Part shown: positions 54,425-62,487 of the stretch, in pieces
Position numbering within the stretch: the stretch's first letter is position 1
Layout of the letters: each line of letters starts with the position of its first letter
Assembly: GCA_963788975.1 (NCBI GenBank)
Contig: CAWBIJ010000004.1
Location: 868,001 to 932,000 of the forward strand
DNA from: VRUE01 sp963788975
GTDB lineage: Bacteria > Actinomycetota > Thermoleophilia > Solirubrobacterales > 70-9
Direction: 5' to 3'
Length of the DNA: 64,000 nucleotides
Program-made: the position numbers and the translations under genes
The notes under the pieces: generated by a model
The model's input: the letters and a program-made list of their open reading frames with translations, nothing else
The model's database searches: none
Told to the model about the DNA's origin: nothing

Positions 54425-54784
54425 CTAGAGCAGCGCCGCGAGCAGGGTGCACATCGCAGCAAAGCCGGCGATGATCGCGCTGGTCTGGGCGATTGCTGCG
54501 AAGGCGATCGCGCGCTGAACGCTGTCGATGCGGTCATCAATCCTGCCCATCTGGCCGCGCAACCCGCCCATCTCACCGCGCAATCCTTTGATTTCCTCTC
54601 GCAGCTCGCCGCGCATCCCTTTCATCTCGTCGCGCACTGCGACGAATTCGGCCTTCATCTCGGCCCGCAAGGCGCGGGCCTCGGCATCGGCTTTTTTGAA
54701 GCCTTGATCGACCCTGCCGCTCAGTTCGTCGAGCCGACCCTCTGTCCATTCCTGTGGCATCGCCTCCACCGACCCTCTGTCCAT
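54425..54784 (-). CDS. Coiled-coil protein with C-terminal membrane helix
   Basis: A protein of 119 residues if started at ATG 54784, or 111 residues from the ATG at 54760 (MPQEWTEGRLDELSGR). A long heptad stretch with repeated GLRGEMGGLRGQMGRID precedes one helix (AIAFAAIAQTSAIIAGFAAM). The function is unknown. The shorter start is preferred: it has a GGAGG site, and the longer one arises from a duplicated leader (see the repeat feature). Confidence 0.65.
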   Translation of the reverse strand: MDRGSVEAMPQEWTEGRLDELSGRVDQGFKKADAEARALRAEMKAEFVAVRDEMKGMRGELREEIKGLRGEMGGLRGQMGRIDDRIDSVQRAIAFAAIAQTSAIIAGFAAMCTLLAALL

Positions 54785-54803
54785 TCCTGTGGCGTCGCCT
54801 CCA
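54734..54803. repeat. 35-bp tandem duplication of the coiled-coil gene leader
   Basis: Positions 54734-54768 and 54769-54803 are identical except for one base (A54759 versus G54794). On the minus strand each unit holds GGAGG and a start region. In the upstream unit the change turns ATG into ACG, so only the downstream start is intact. Confidence 0.88.
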
Positions 54804-54904
54804 TGATGATGCCACGCTACGACGAAATGTGTTGTCTGTGGTTGAGCTGGAATTAGAAAGCGTCACGGCTTTCATACAGAAGTCAGCGATTAGGCTTCCT
54901 CGCC

Positions 54905-55696
54905 ATGAGCGAGCAAGGCAGAGGCTTCGGAGTCGCAGCGGGGCTCGATCCGGAGGTGGCGCGACCGCTGGCGGAGCGCTGTGCCGAGCTCGGCTATTCC
55001 TCAATGTGGTCGAACGACCATCCGGGGGCCAAGGGGCTGGAGACACTCGCCGAGTTCGCCGCCGCGGCGGCGGAGATCGAGCTCGGTGTCGCCGTGATCG
55101 CCCTTGACCGCACCCCGCCCGAGCAGATCGCCGCCGACCTCGACCGCCTCGACCTCGACCCGGCCAAGCTCTGGCTAGGGGTCGGCGCCGGCTTCTCGGA
55201 GAGGCCGCTGACCCGGATGCACGAGTCGCTGCCGGAACTGCGCGAGCGGCTGCCGGGCGTTCGCCTCGTCCTCGCCGCGATGGGTCCGAAGATGTGCGCC
55301 CTGGCCGGCGCCTCCTACGACGGCGCCTTCTTCAACTGGATGACTCCCGATTTCGCCGCCAGCGCCCGCCAGCACGTCGAGGCCGGCGCCCACGATGCCG
55401 GCCGCGACACACCGCCCATCTTCGGCTACGTCCGCACCGCCGTCGGCCCCGACGCCGCCGGCCGCCTCGCCAAGGAGGAGTCCTTCTACCGCGACCTCCA
55501 CGACGGCTACCGCAACCACTTCGCCCGTCTAGGTGAGCCCGAGGGCACAGTAGGCGTCGCGGCCGCCGCCCCGTCCGCCGCCCACTCTGAGCTAGCCCGC
55601 TACGAGAAGGCCCTCGACACGATCGTCGTCAGAGGCCTCGCCAGCGCCAAGGTCGAGCCGATGAGCGAGCTTGCCGAAGCCGCAACTCTCCGCTGA
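54905..55696 (+). CDS. LLM-class (luciferase-like) F420/flavin-dependent oxidoreductase
   Basis: A 263-residue TIM-barrel protein of the bacterial luciferase family: GFGVAAGLDPEVARPLAERC, SMWSNDHPGAKGLETLAEF, LGVAVIALDRTPPEQIAADL, LGVGAGFSE and RLVLAAMGPKMCALAG. It is shorter than canonical members (about 330). In actinobacteria many use F420. The substrate is unknown. Confidence 0.82.
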   Translation: MSEQGRGFGVAAGLDPEVARPLAERCAELGYSSMWSNDHPGAKGLETLAEFAAAAAEIELGVAVIALDRTPPEQIAADLDRLDLDPAKLWLGVGAGFSERPLTRMHESLPELRERLPGVRLVLAAMGPKMCALAGASYDGAFFNWMTPDFAASARQHVEAGAHDAGRDTPPIFGYVRTAVGPDAAGRLAKEESFYRDLHDGYRNHFARLGEPEGTVGVAAAAPSAAHSELARYEKALDTIVVRGLASAKVEPMSELAEAATLR

Positions 55697-55718
55697 GCCG
55701 CCCAGCATCGAGGAATCA

Positions 55719-55748
55719 AGAAGAGCCGCCCAGACTGGCGGCTCTTCT
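55719..55748 (+). terminator. Hairpin terminator after the LLM oxidoreductase
   Basis: A 12-bp stem (55719-55730 with 55737-55748, AGAAGAGCCGCC) around CAGACT, 22 bases after the stop. A short CTAAT follows instead of a T-run. Confidence 0.6.
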
Positions 55749-56071
55749 AATGGACTCCGAGAACAGCCGTGGCTCTCGGTTCGGCTTTTTCCCTTCTCCG
55801 CCGAAAGCCTGGATCTATCCCGATATCTCGCACTTACAGGACGGCTCAGTGCAAGTCGTCTTCCATTTGAGCTTCGCTGCCGAGTTTCACGGCATCCAGG
55901 TCAGGAGGGTCACAGAGATAGCACGAGTACCCCCTTCCTTCCGGTGAGTCTAGCTGCCAGTTGTCCGTTGCCGGACTGAGCGGTCGCCGCAAGCAGACAT
56001 GCCCGTGGGGCCGTGACTGGGCAAACATCCAGACGCGTCATCCGCGGGTGCGTCCGCGCAGCGGCGCCCGA
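55749..56071. other. Non-coding stretch of somewhat lower GC
   Basis: No supported gene. A 65-codon plus-strand ORF (55750-55947, MDSENSRGSRFGFFPSPPKA) is open but shows no domain or ribosome-binding site. The base composition differs from the flanking genes. Confidence 0.35.
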
Positions 56072-56734
56072 TCAGTACGGCGGTAGGTCCTCGTACCAGT
56101 CGCCCAGCGTCTTGAACGACTTCCAGAAGCGCTGCTTGGCCCCCTCCTCGTCGAGGGATTCGTCGATGTCGGGGGTGTAGAGGGCGTCGATGGTGGGGGT
56201 GAAGGCCTGGATCTCGCCCAGGCGCGGCTCGATTGGGCGGGAGAGGGGCAATTCTAGGCCGTTGAGGACGCGCAGCGCCGGCTCGCCCATGACGACGACG
56301 ATTTTCGGCTGCACGATCGCGATCTCCTCGACTATGCGGCGTACGCATTGCTCGTCGGCGAGGTCGGGCTCGGCGATCGGACACTTGACGCAGAGCGTCC
56401 CGTAGACGACCAGCGGATCGATCCCGAGCCGCTTGAAGCTCTTCATCAGGGCGTTGCCGGCGCGGCCGTAGAAGGCGACGCCCTCTTCGATCTCGGCTAC
56501 GCCGGGCGCGTGCTTGACCATGAAGACGTCGGCCTGCGGATGGCCCGAGCCGAGCACCGGCATCAGCTTGCCGCGCGGGCAGTGCGGGCACTCCTGCAGG
56601 TCGTGGGTCATCTGGTTGAGCTCGCGGATCGCGCGCTCCAGGTACTTCTCTCTTATCTCGTCGTCGGTCGCCGGCACGCTCGGCGATCTCTTTGACGGGC
56701 CGGGCGCGGCTCCTTTCGCAGCGCCCGTCTGCAT
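56072..56734 (-). CDS. Uracil-DNA glycosylase superfamily protein (iron-sulfur type)
   Basis: A 220-residue UDG-fold protein. CPHCPRGKLMPVLGSGHPQA at the N-terminus corresponds to the cysteine pair and substrate loop of families 4/5, and the other cluster ligands are in TLCVKCPIAEPD and EQCVRR. The usual GEAPG motif is GSGHPQADVFMVKHAPG here. It would remove uracil or deaminated bases from DNA. Its ATG overlaps the PHP gene stop as ATGA. Confidence 0.8.
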   Translation of the reverse strand: MQTGAAKGAAPGPSKRSPSVPATDDEIREKYLERAIRELNQMTHDLQECPHCPRGKLMPVLGSGHPQADVFMVKHAPGVAEIEEGVAFYGRAGNALMKSFKRLGIDPLVVYGTLCVKCPIAEPDLADEQCVRRIVEEIAIVQPKIVVVMGEPALRVLNGLELPLSRPIEPRLGEIQAFTPTIDALYTPDIDESLDEEGAKQRFWKSFKTLGDWYEDLPPY

Positions 56735-58011
56735 CAGCTCTTGCTCGCCGAGCGCCGGCGCCGGCGCCGCCCGCCCCGCACCGGTTTCGCGTTGGGGACG
56801 CGGCGTTTGGGGGCCTTGGGCCGGCCCGTCGTCTGCAGCAGCTTCAGCGCCTGCACGTAGACCAAGTTCTTGTGCTTGCGGACGATGTCGGCGTCGCGCA
56901 TCGCCTCGAGGAACTCCTGCGGCCCGTCGAAGTCGTGGATCCGCACACGCACGCTGCCCAGCCCCTGGGCGACGTGGCTGTCGGAGCCGGCGCCGGGGAC
57001 GATCCGGTACTTGCGGGCGAAGCGTTCGGCCTCCTCGTTGAAGGCGGTCAGCGCCACCCGCGGGTTGAAGACCTCGAGGATGTCGACCTCCTCGACGATG
57101 TCGAGCAGGTGCTCGTAGTCGGGCACCGAGTGGAAGCGGTCGAACGGGTGGGGGACGTAGACCAGACCCCCCTGGCTGCGGATCGCGGCGATCGTCTCCG
57201 CCATGGTCAGCCCCTTCGGGATCTTCTCCTCGAGGAAGAGGCCGATCACCTCACCCTGCTCGGCGGTCTTCACCTCCTCGGCGACGATCACCTTGATGTC
57301 CCCCATTTCCTCGGCGATCCCGCGCGCCTCGAGCGCGCCCGAGACCTCGTTGTGGTCGGTGATCGCGATCGCGCCGAGGCCCCGATCGCGGGCCGTCTCC
57401 AGCAGGACCTCGACCGGGGTCGCGCAATCGTGCGAGTGGTCGGTGTGCATGTGCAGGTCGACCTCGATCAGCGGGTTGCCGGTGATACGCGCCCGCACCT
57501 CCGGATTGCCGGCCGGGTCGTGGCGGCGTGCGGCGATCTGACGGTAGATCGACTCGAAGCGATCGGCGACCTCGGCCCAGTCGCGCTCGGGCCCGCCCGG
57601 CTCGACCAGCTCATAGTTGCCCGGGAAGTAGCGCTCCAGCAGCTTCCCCGTGGCAGGCGAGGCGACGGTGCGGGCATCGAGCCGACCGAAAAGGATCTCG
57701 ACCAGCGGCCGCGCCAGCAGGGTCGAGAGAACCCGCTCCTGCGGCGCGTGGAAGGTGGCGACGTTAAGCGAGTAGGAGTTGCGCAGCGCGGTCGAGGAGG
57801 CGCGCGGGGCGAAAGGCTCGTGGACGTGGACGATGTCGAACGAGCTCTTGCGCAGGCGCTCTTTGACTCGGTCGCCGTAGCCGGCGATCGTCACCTCGTG
57901 CCCGCGTCGCTCCAGCTCCGCCGAGAGCCGTTCGACGTACTCGTTGACCGGGTTGCTGACGCCCCGTCGGTGGGGCGTCACCTGGGCTATCGAGAGTGAG
58001 CCGGCCGGCAC
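56734..58011 (-). CDS. PHP-domain phosphoesterase fused to a glycosyltransferase-like N-terminus
   Basis: Residues 1-145 resemble the first half of a GT4 glycosyltransferase (GVSNPVNEYVERLSAELERR, VHVHEPFAPRASS) without the sugar-nucleotide half. Residues 187-385 are a PHP metal-dependent hydrolase with DLHMHTDHSHDC, ITDHNEVSG, VPHPFDRF and GSDSHV. The C-terminus is a basic tail. The truncated GT may hold a substrate for the PHP domain. It follows ino1 by 8 bases, so it probably belongs to the inositol-lipid operon. Confidence 0.78.
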   Translation of the reverse strand: MPAGSLSIAQVTPHRRGVSNPVNEYVERLSAELERRGHEVTIAGYGDRVKERLRKSSFDIVHVHEPFAPRASSTALRNSYSLNVATFHAPQERVLSTLLARPLVEILFGRLDARTVASPATGKLLERYFPGNYELVEPGGPERDWAEVADRFESIYRQIAARRHDPAGNPEVRARITGNPLIEVDLHMHTDHSHDCATPVEVLLETARDRGLGAIAITDHNEVSGALEARGIAEEMGDIKVIVAEEVKTAEQGEVIGLFLEEKIPKGLTMAETIAAIRSQGGLVYVPHPFDRFHSVPDYEHLLDIVEEVDILEVFNPRVALTAFNEEAERFARKYRIVPGAGSDSHVAQGLGSVRVRIHDFDGPQEFLEAMRDADIVRKHKNLVYVQALKLLQTTGRPKAPKRRVPNAKPVRGGRRRRRRSASKS

Positions 58012-58019
58012 GGCCCGGC

Positions 58020-59177
58020 TCAGGCCGAGACCTTCGCTCCGCCCGCGACCCCAGACTTGCCGCGCGCGTTGGCCGCGATGAACTCCTCGGTCTGCTCACG
58101 CGCCTCATCGTCGGGGCGCTGCGAGTGCGGCGACTTCATCAGGTAGCTGGAGGGACCGTCGAGCTGACCGGCGATGCCGTTGTTGAGCGCCAGCTTGATC
58201 AGCCGCACCGCGTCGATCACGACGCCGGCCGAGTTCGGCGAGTCCCAAACCTCGAGCTTTAGCTCGGCGGTGAGCGGCACGTCGCCGAAGGCCTTGCCCT
58301 CGAGGCGGATGTGCGCCCACTTGCGGTCGGTTAGCCAGGGGACGTAGTCGGAGGGGCCGACGTGAACGCTGTCCTCGGGCAGGTCATGGCCCATGATCGA
58401 GGTGACGGCGTTGGTCTTCGAGATCTTCTTCGAGTCGAGCCGCTCGCGCTCGAGCATGTTGTAGAAGTCCATGTTGCCGCCGACGTTGAGCTGCGAAGTC
58501 CGCTCCAGCCGCACCCCGCGGTCGTGGAAGAGGCGGGCGAGCTGGCGGTGGACGATCGTCGCGCCGACCTGGGACTTGATGTCGTCGCCGATGATCGGCA
58601 GCCCCGCCTCGCGGAAGCGCTTGTCCCAGTAGTCCTCGCGGGCGATGAAGACGGGTAGGCAGTTGACGAAGCCGACCCCGGCCGTGAGCGCCTGCTCGAC
58701 GTACCACTTGGTCGCCTCCTCAGAGCCAACCGGCAAGTAGCAGACGAGCACGTCCGCTTTCGTCTCTTTGAGAATCCCGACGACGTCGGCGGTTTCGCCC
58801 GGCGCCTTGGTGATCTTCTGCTTCAGATACTTGCCGAGGCCGTCGTGGGTCATCCCCCGCTCGACCTTGACGCCGATCTCCGGCACCTCGGCGAACTTGA
58901 TTGTGTCGTTCTGGCCCGACCAGATCGCCTCGGAGAGGTCCTTGCCGACCTTCTCGGAGTCGATGTCGAAGGCAGCGACGAACTCGACGTCACGCACGTG
59001 GTAGCCGCCGAGGTCGACGTGCATCAAGCCGGGAACTTCCTCGGAGGGGTCGGCGTCCTTGTAGTAGTGGATGCCCTGGATGAAGGAGTTGGCGCAGTTG
59101 CCGACGCCGACGATCGCGACGCGGACCTTCTCGTCCGTGCGGCCGGCGCCGTTGCTTGCTCCGTTGGTATCGCTCAT
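58020..59177 (-). CDS. ino1: myo-Inositol-1-phosphate synthase
   Basis: A 385-residue enzyme that turns glucose-6-phosphate into inositol-1-phosphate with NAD. Motifs are VAIVGVGNCANSFIQGI, the catalytic region GDDIKSQVGATIVHR and QLNVGGNMDFYNML, and KKISKTNAVTS. This is the actinobacterial form, with phosphatidylinositol-type lipids and mycothiol as usual end products. The CDP-alcohol transferase gene lies 61 bases upstream. Confidence 0.92.
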   Translation of the reverse strand: MSDTNGASNGAGRTDEKVRVAIVGVGNCANSFIQGIHYYKDADPSEEVPGLMHVDLGGYHVRDVEFVAAFDIDSEKVGKDLSEAIWSGQNDTIKFAEVPEIGVKVERGMTHDGLGKYLKQKITKAPGETADVVGILKETKADVLVCYLPVGSEEATKWYVEQALTAGVGFVNCLPVFIAREDYWDKRFREAGLPIIGDDIKSQVGATIVHRQLARLFHDRGVRLERTSQLNVGGNMDFYNMLERERLDSKKISKTNAVTSIMGHDLPEDSVHVGPSDYVPWLTDRKWAHIRLEGKAFGDVPLTAELKLEVWDSPNSAGVVIDAVRLIKLALNNGIAGQLDGPSSYLMKSPHSQRPDDEAREQTEEFIAANARGKSGVAGGAKVSA

Positions 59178-59238
59178 GAAGTCTGGGAATCCTTCCTCGT
59201 CTCGCTAGGTGGCAAAGCACACCTGCGGTCGGGAGTTG

Positions 59239-59907
59239 TTACAGGTCGGGAGTAGCGGAGGTCTCGCCTGAGAGCTGGTTGCGGACATGCCATACGCGCT
59301 GGATCGCGGTGAAGGTGGTCAGGGCGGCGATCACGTAGATCGAGGGAGCCAGTAGCTCGAAATCGCCGATCCCAGCACCCTTCGCGAAGACCAGGCCGAT
59401 GGAGAGGATAACTACCCGCACGGGACGCGTGGCCAAACCGACCTTGCACTCGACCCCGAGCGCCTCGGCGCGCGCCCGCGTGTAGGAGACCATCAGCGAG
59501 CCGAGCACGGCGATCACGCACATCGCCGCGGCGAAGTCCTGGCCGGTGGCGGCGAAATAGCCGGCCACCGCCGCCAGCACGATCCCCTCCTCGATCCGGT
59601 CGACGGTCGAGTCGAGGAAGGCGCCGAACAGCGTCCCCTTGCCCGACATCCGCGAGTAGCGGCCGTCGAGCGTGTCCATCACCGAGCCAACGATGAAGGC
59701 GACCCCGGCTAGGAAGAAGAGCCGCTGCGTGACCAGGCCCGCGGCGACCAGGTTGAGGACCAGGCCGGCGATCGAGATCGCGTTCGGGGTCAGCCGCGAC
59801 TCGATCAGGCGGTTGCGCGCGTAATCGCGCAGCTCCTGCCCGTTGCGAGGCGAGCGGCCGTTCCCACGGCGGATGCTCGCGCCCTTCGGGGGCGCCGAAG
59901 AATCCAT
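59239..59907 (-). CDS. CDP-alcohol phosphatidyltransferase (phosphatidylinositol phosphate synthase-like)
   Basis: A protein of about 222 residues with the CDP-alcohol signature DTLDGRYSRMSGKGTLFGAF followed by LDSTVD (DxxDGxxSRx8Gx3Dx3D). The usual Ala before Arg is Ser. It has six or so helices. Next to ino1 it probably joins inositol phosphate to CDP-diacylglycerol. The start is the ATG at 59907 (MDSSAPPKGASIRRGNGRS); the open frame beyond it belongs to the PAP2 gene in another frame. Confidence 0.85.
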   Translation of the reverse strand: MDSSAPPKGASIRRGNGRSPRNGQELRDYARNRLIESRLTPNAISIAGLVLNLVAAGLVTQRLFFLAGVAFIVGSVMDTLDGRYSRMSGKGTLFGAFLDSTVDRIEEGIVLAAVAGYFAATGQDFAAAMCVIAVLGSLMVSYTRARAEALGVECKVGLATRPVRVVILSIGLVFAKGAGIGDFELLAPSIYVIAALTTFTAIQRVWHVRNQLSGETSATPDL

Positions 59908-59939
59908 TGACGTGAGGCTAGAGGATGGCGGCGTCGCCG

Positions 59940-60719
59940 TTACGCCTCGGCCTCTCGAGGCGAGCCCGCGCGCCATGCCCAGGCCTCCGGCCGGGCGCGA
60001 GCGAGGAGGCGGTGGGCGACGAGTGCCGCGACGGCGGCGACCATCCAGCCGAGGGCGATGTCGGCCCAGTAATGGTTGCCGGTGACAACGACGACCCAGG
60101 CGACCAGCAGCGGCCAGGCCAGCCAGAACGCTTTCATCGCCCGGTTGCGGACCAGCCGCGCGCCGCTGAGGCCGATCATCGCCGAGAAGGCGCAGTGCAT
60201 GCTGGGCACCGCCGCGTAGGGGTTGATGAAGAGTTTCGCCAGCGCCGAGTCGTGGTTGACGCTGGAGAAGTCGTTGATCGTGTCGACGAAGCCGTACTCG
60301 GGATAGAACCGCGGCGGCGCCGTCGCATAGAACGTGTAGCCGACCAGGGCCAGCCCCATCGCGACGATGAACATGTTGCGGACGAAGTAGAAGGCTTCGT
60401 TGCGGAAGAAGTAGAGCCAGAAGAAGAAGGCGACGACGATCGCGAACTGGCTGTTCATGTAGACCTGGTTGGCGAAGTCGACTATCCAGTTGAATTTGAG
60501 GAAGAACGCCTGCAAGCCAGGCTCGAAAAAGGTCCCGGTCGCCTTCTCGGCATCGATGATCTGCTGGCCGTGGGCGAAGGCGGTCGCGCGCTGGCCGTCG
60601 GAGATCCCGCGGACGGTCTCGTAACAGAGGTCGACGAGTATGAGCAGGCCGATCTGGCGGCCGAGGTCTCCCCAGCCGTGCGGCAGCTTGGCCGTGATTG
60701 CTGCAAAGGCACGCGCCAT
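59940..60719 (-). CDS. PAP2-superfamily membrane phosphatase/transferase
   Basis: A 259-residue membrane protein with about six helices and the PAP2 motifs PYAAVPSMHCAFS and GNHYWADIALG (catalytic histidines). The arrangement resembles the inositol phosphorylceramide synthase (AUR1-like) group of the superfamily. It lies just upstream of the CDP-alcohol transferase and ino1, so phosphoinositol transfer to a lipid is possible. Lipid phosphatase is the alternative. Confidence 0.8.
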   Translation of the reverse strand: MARAFAAITAKLPHGWGDLGRQIGLLILVDLCYETVRGISDGQRATAFAHGQQIIDAEKATGTFFEPGLQAFFLKFNWIVDFANQVYMNSQFAIVVAFFFWLYFFRNEAFYFVRNMFIVAMGLALVGYTFYATAPPRFYPEYGFVDTINDFSSVNHDSALAKLFINPYAAVPSMHCAFSAMIGLSGARLVRNRAMKAFWLAWPLLVAWVVVVTGNHYWADIALGWMVAAVAALVAHRLLARARPEAWAWRAGSPREAEA

Positions 60720-60757
60720 TCGGCAATTGTAATTACCCGGTTAACGAAGGAAGTGGC

Positions 60758-60852
60758 GGCCGGGGCGGGGGTGCGCTCGCCCCGACAAGTGCCGCGCTAA
60801 TTAGCGCGGCACTTTGAGTATCCGCCGGTTCGAGCGCACCCCCGCCCCGGCC
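60758..60852 (-). repeat. Dispersed nested-hairpin element, copy F
   Basis: Perfect 22-bp outer arms at 60758-60779 and 60831-60852 and a perfect 28-base inner palindrome (60787-60814) centred on TAATTA. On the minus strand the shoulders are AACCGGCGGATACTCA (60830-60815) and GTCGGGG (60786-60780). It lies between the end of the hydrolase and the start of the PAP2 gene. Confidence 0.9.
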
Positions 60853-60867
60853 ACGCAAACCGCTCCG

Positions 60868-61683
60868 TTAGGCGACGAATTCCAATACGCGATCCACGAC
60901 AGAGGAGTCGTCGATCCAGGGCCAGTGGCCGGCGCCCGGGACTATCTCCGCCTCCGCGTTGGGGAGAGCAGTGGCGTAGTCGTGGGCGAAGCGGGTTGGG
61001 AGATAGAGATCGCGGTCGCCCCATAGAACCAGGGCGGGGCAGGTGAGCTTGTCGAGGTCTTTGCCGGCGGCGGCTAGGCGATCGGGATCGGCGTCGCGGT
61101 AGAGCTGGAGGACGGCGCGCTTGGTGCCGCGGTCCAAGTGGCGCCAGATCATCTCGACAAACTCGGGCGGCATCGGGCTGCGGTCGCCGCGTGCCTGGCG
61201 CAGCGTCAGCGCTAGCGAGCGCCTGGTCGTCGTCGCGTTGACGATCTCTCCCCATGGCTTGCGACGCCAGACCTGGGCCACCCAGTGCCAGCGGTAGCCG
61301 GGCAGTAGCGGCACCGCGTCGATCACGACCAGCTTCTCGATTCGCTCCGGACGCCGCTGAGCGCCGATCAGCGCCAGCGAGCCCCAGTCGTGGACGACCA
61401 GCTTGTGCTCCGCTACCCCCAGCTCGTCCAGACACTGCTGAAGGAACGCCGAGAGCCCATGCATCGAGTAGTCGAAGTCGCGCGGCTTGTCCGAGCGCCC
61501 CCACCCCGGCATGTCGATCGCGATCGCCGGGCCGGCACTGCGCTCGAGGAACGGCACCCAGTCCTCGCCATGCGTCGGGTTCCCATGGCAATAAACAGTC
61601 GGCGTCCCGTCCCCCGCCACCCGCCGGTAGAACACCCGCACCCCGTCCACTACAAGCTCGGATCCTTCGACCGCACCTGCCAT
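60868..61683 (-). CDS. Alpha/beta hydrolase (epoxide hydrolase/haloalkane dehalogenase type)
   Basis: A 271-residue alpha/beta hydrolase. HGNPTHGEDW gives the oxyanion region. The nucleophile elbow is VVHDWGSLALIG, with an aspartate in place of serine as in epoxide hydrolases and haloalkane dehalogenases. The acid is in LVLWGDRDLYLP and the base histidine in PGAGHWPWID. The substrate is unknown. Repeat copy F begins 15 bases past its stop. Confidence 0.85.
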   Translation of the reverse strand: MAGAVEGSELVVDGVRVFYRRVAGDGTPTVYCHGNPTHGEDWVPFLERSAGPAIAIDMPGWGRSDKPRDFDYSMHGLSAFLQQCLDELGVAEHKLVVHDWGSLALIGAQRRPERIEKLVVIDAVPLLPGYRWHWVAQVWRRKPWGEIVNATTTRRSLALTLRQARGDRSPMPPEFVEMIWRHLDRGTKRAVLQLYRDADPDRLAAAGKDLDKLTCPALVLWGDRDLYLPTRFAHDYATALPNAEAEIVPGAGHWPWIDDSSVVDRVLEFVA

Positions 61684-61715
61684 TGGGCTGAACCATATGC
61701 GGGAGACGTGGCTCG

Positions 61716-61807
61716 GGCGGGTGGCGCCGTAGGGGGTACCGCCCCTGAGGAAGCTTTAGCTACCGGAAGGGGCGGTGGGTCCCCTGCGGCGACAGGCCCC
61801 GCCCGCC
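61716..61807. repeat. Long imperfect inverted repeat between divergent genes
   Basis: The arms begin GGCGGG and CCCGCC and meet near 61750. The inner parts CCGTAGGGG and CCCCTGCGG, then ACCGCCCCT and AGGGGCGGT, pair with small bulges. The central segment holds AAGCTTTAGC. It is similar in size to the A-F elements but lacks their GGCGGATACTCA shoulder, so it is listed separately. Confidence 0.55.
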
Positions 61808-61824
61808 AGTAGGGTCGCGCCCGG

Positions 61825-62487
61825 ATGTGGAAGCGACCCGAAAAGCGGCGGGTGCGGGCGATTCGCGACCGGTTGCGGGAGATGTACGGGCAGCCGGTCA
61901 ACGAGCCGCATGGCGACGCGATCGCCGAGCTGGTCCGCACCGTGCTCTCCCAGCACACCAACGACCGCAACCGCGACCGCGCCTTCGACAGCCTGCGCGA
62001 GCGCCTCCCCACCTGGGAGGAAGTTCGCGACGCGCCGGTGAGCGAGGTCGAGGAGGGGATCCGCCCAGGCGGGCTCGCCAAGCAGAAGGCGCCGCGCATC
62101 CAGGCGATCCTCGAGCAGCTGGGCGAGAACCCCGACATCGACTGGCTACAGAGCGCCCCCCGCGAGGAAGCGCTGGCCTATCTGACCTCGCTGCCGGGCG
62201 TCGGTCGCAAGACCGCCGCCTGCGTCCTAATCTTCACCTGGGGGGTCCCGGAGATCCCGGTCGACGTCCACGTCTACCGGGTCGGCGGGCGGCTCGGGCT
62301 GTTCCCGCCGAAGGCCTCGTTCGAGCGGGCCCACGACGAGATGATGGCGATCGTCGACCCCGAGGACGCCTACGAGCTGCACATGAACCTGATCCAGCAC
62401 GGGCGCCAGATCTGCCGGCCGACGCCGCGCTGCGAGGAGTGCGCGCTACGCCGGATGTGCCCCTGGTACCGTGCCGAGCGCAAATGA
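61825..62487 (+). CDS. nth: Endonuclease III family DNA glycosylase
   Basis: A 220-residue enzyme. Helix-hairpin-helix LPGVGRKTAACVL with catalytic aspartate in IPVDVHVYRVGGR; the four-cysteine cluster is CRPTPRCEECALRRMC. The usual catalytic lysine position (LPGVGRKTA) is present. It removes oxidised pyrimidines from DNA. Its stop overlaps the cytochrome gene start as ATGA. Confidence 0.9.
   Translation: MWKRPEKRRVRAIRDRLREMYGQPVNEPHGDAIAELVRTVLSQHTNDRNRDRAFDSLRERLPTWEEVRDAPVSEVEEGIRPGGLAKQKAPRIQAILEQLGENPDIDWLQSAPREEALAYLTSLPGVGRKTAACVLIFTWGVPEIPVDVHVYRVGGRLGLFPPKASFERAHDEMMAIVDPEDAYELHMNLIQHGRQICRPTPRCEECALRRMCPWYRAERK

Noticed and set aside
55750..55947. A 65-codon ORF in the gap after the LLM oxidoreductase.
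   Set aside because: No ribosome-binding site or recognisable fold; mentioned only in the gap description.
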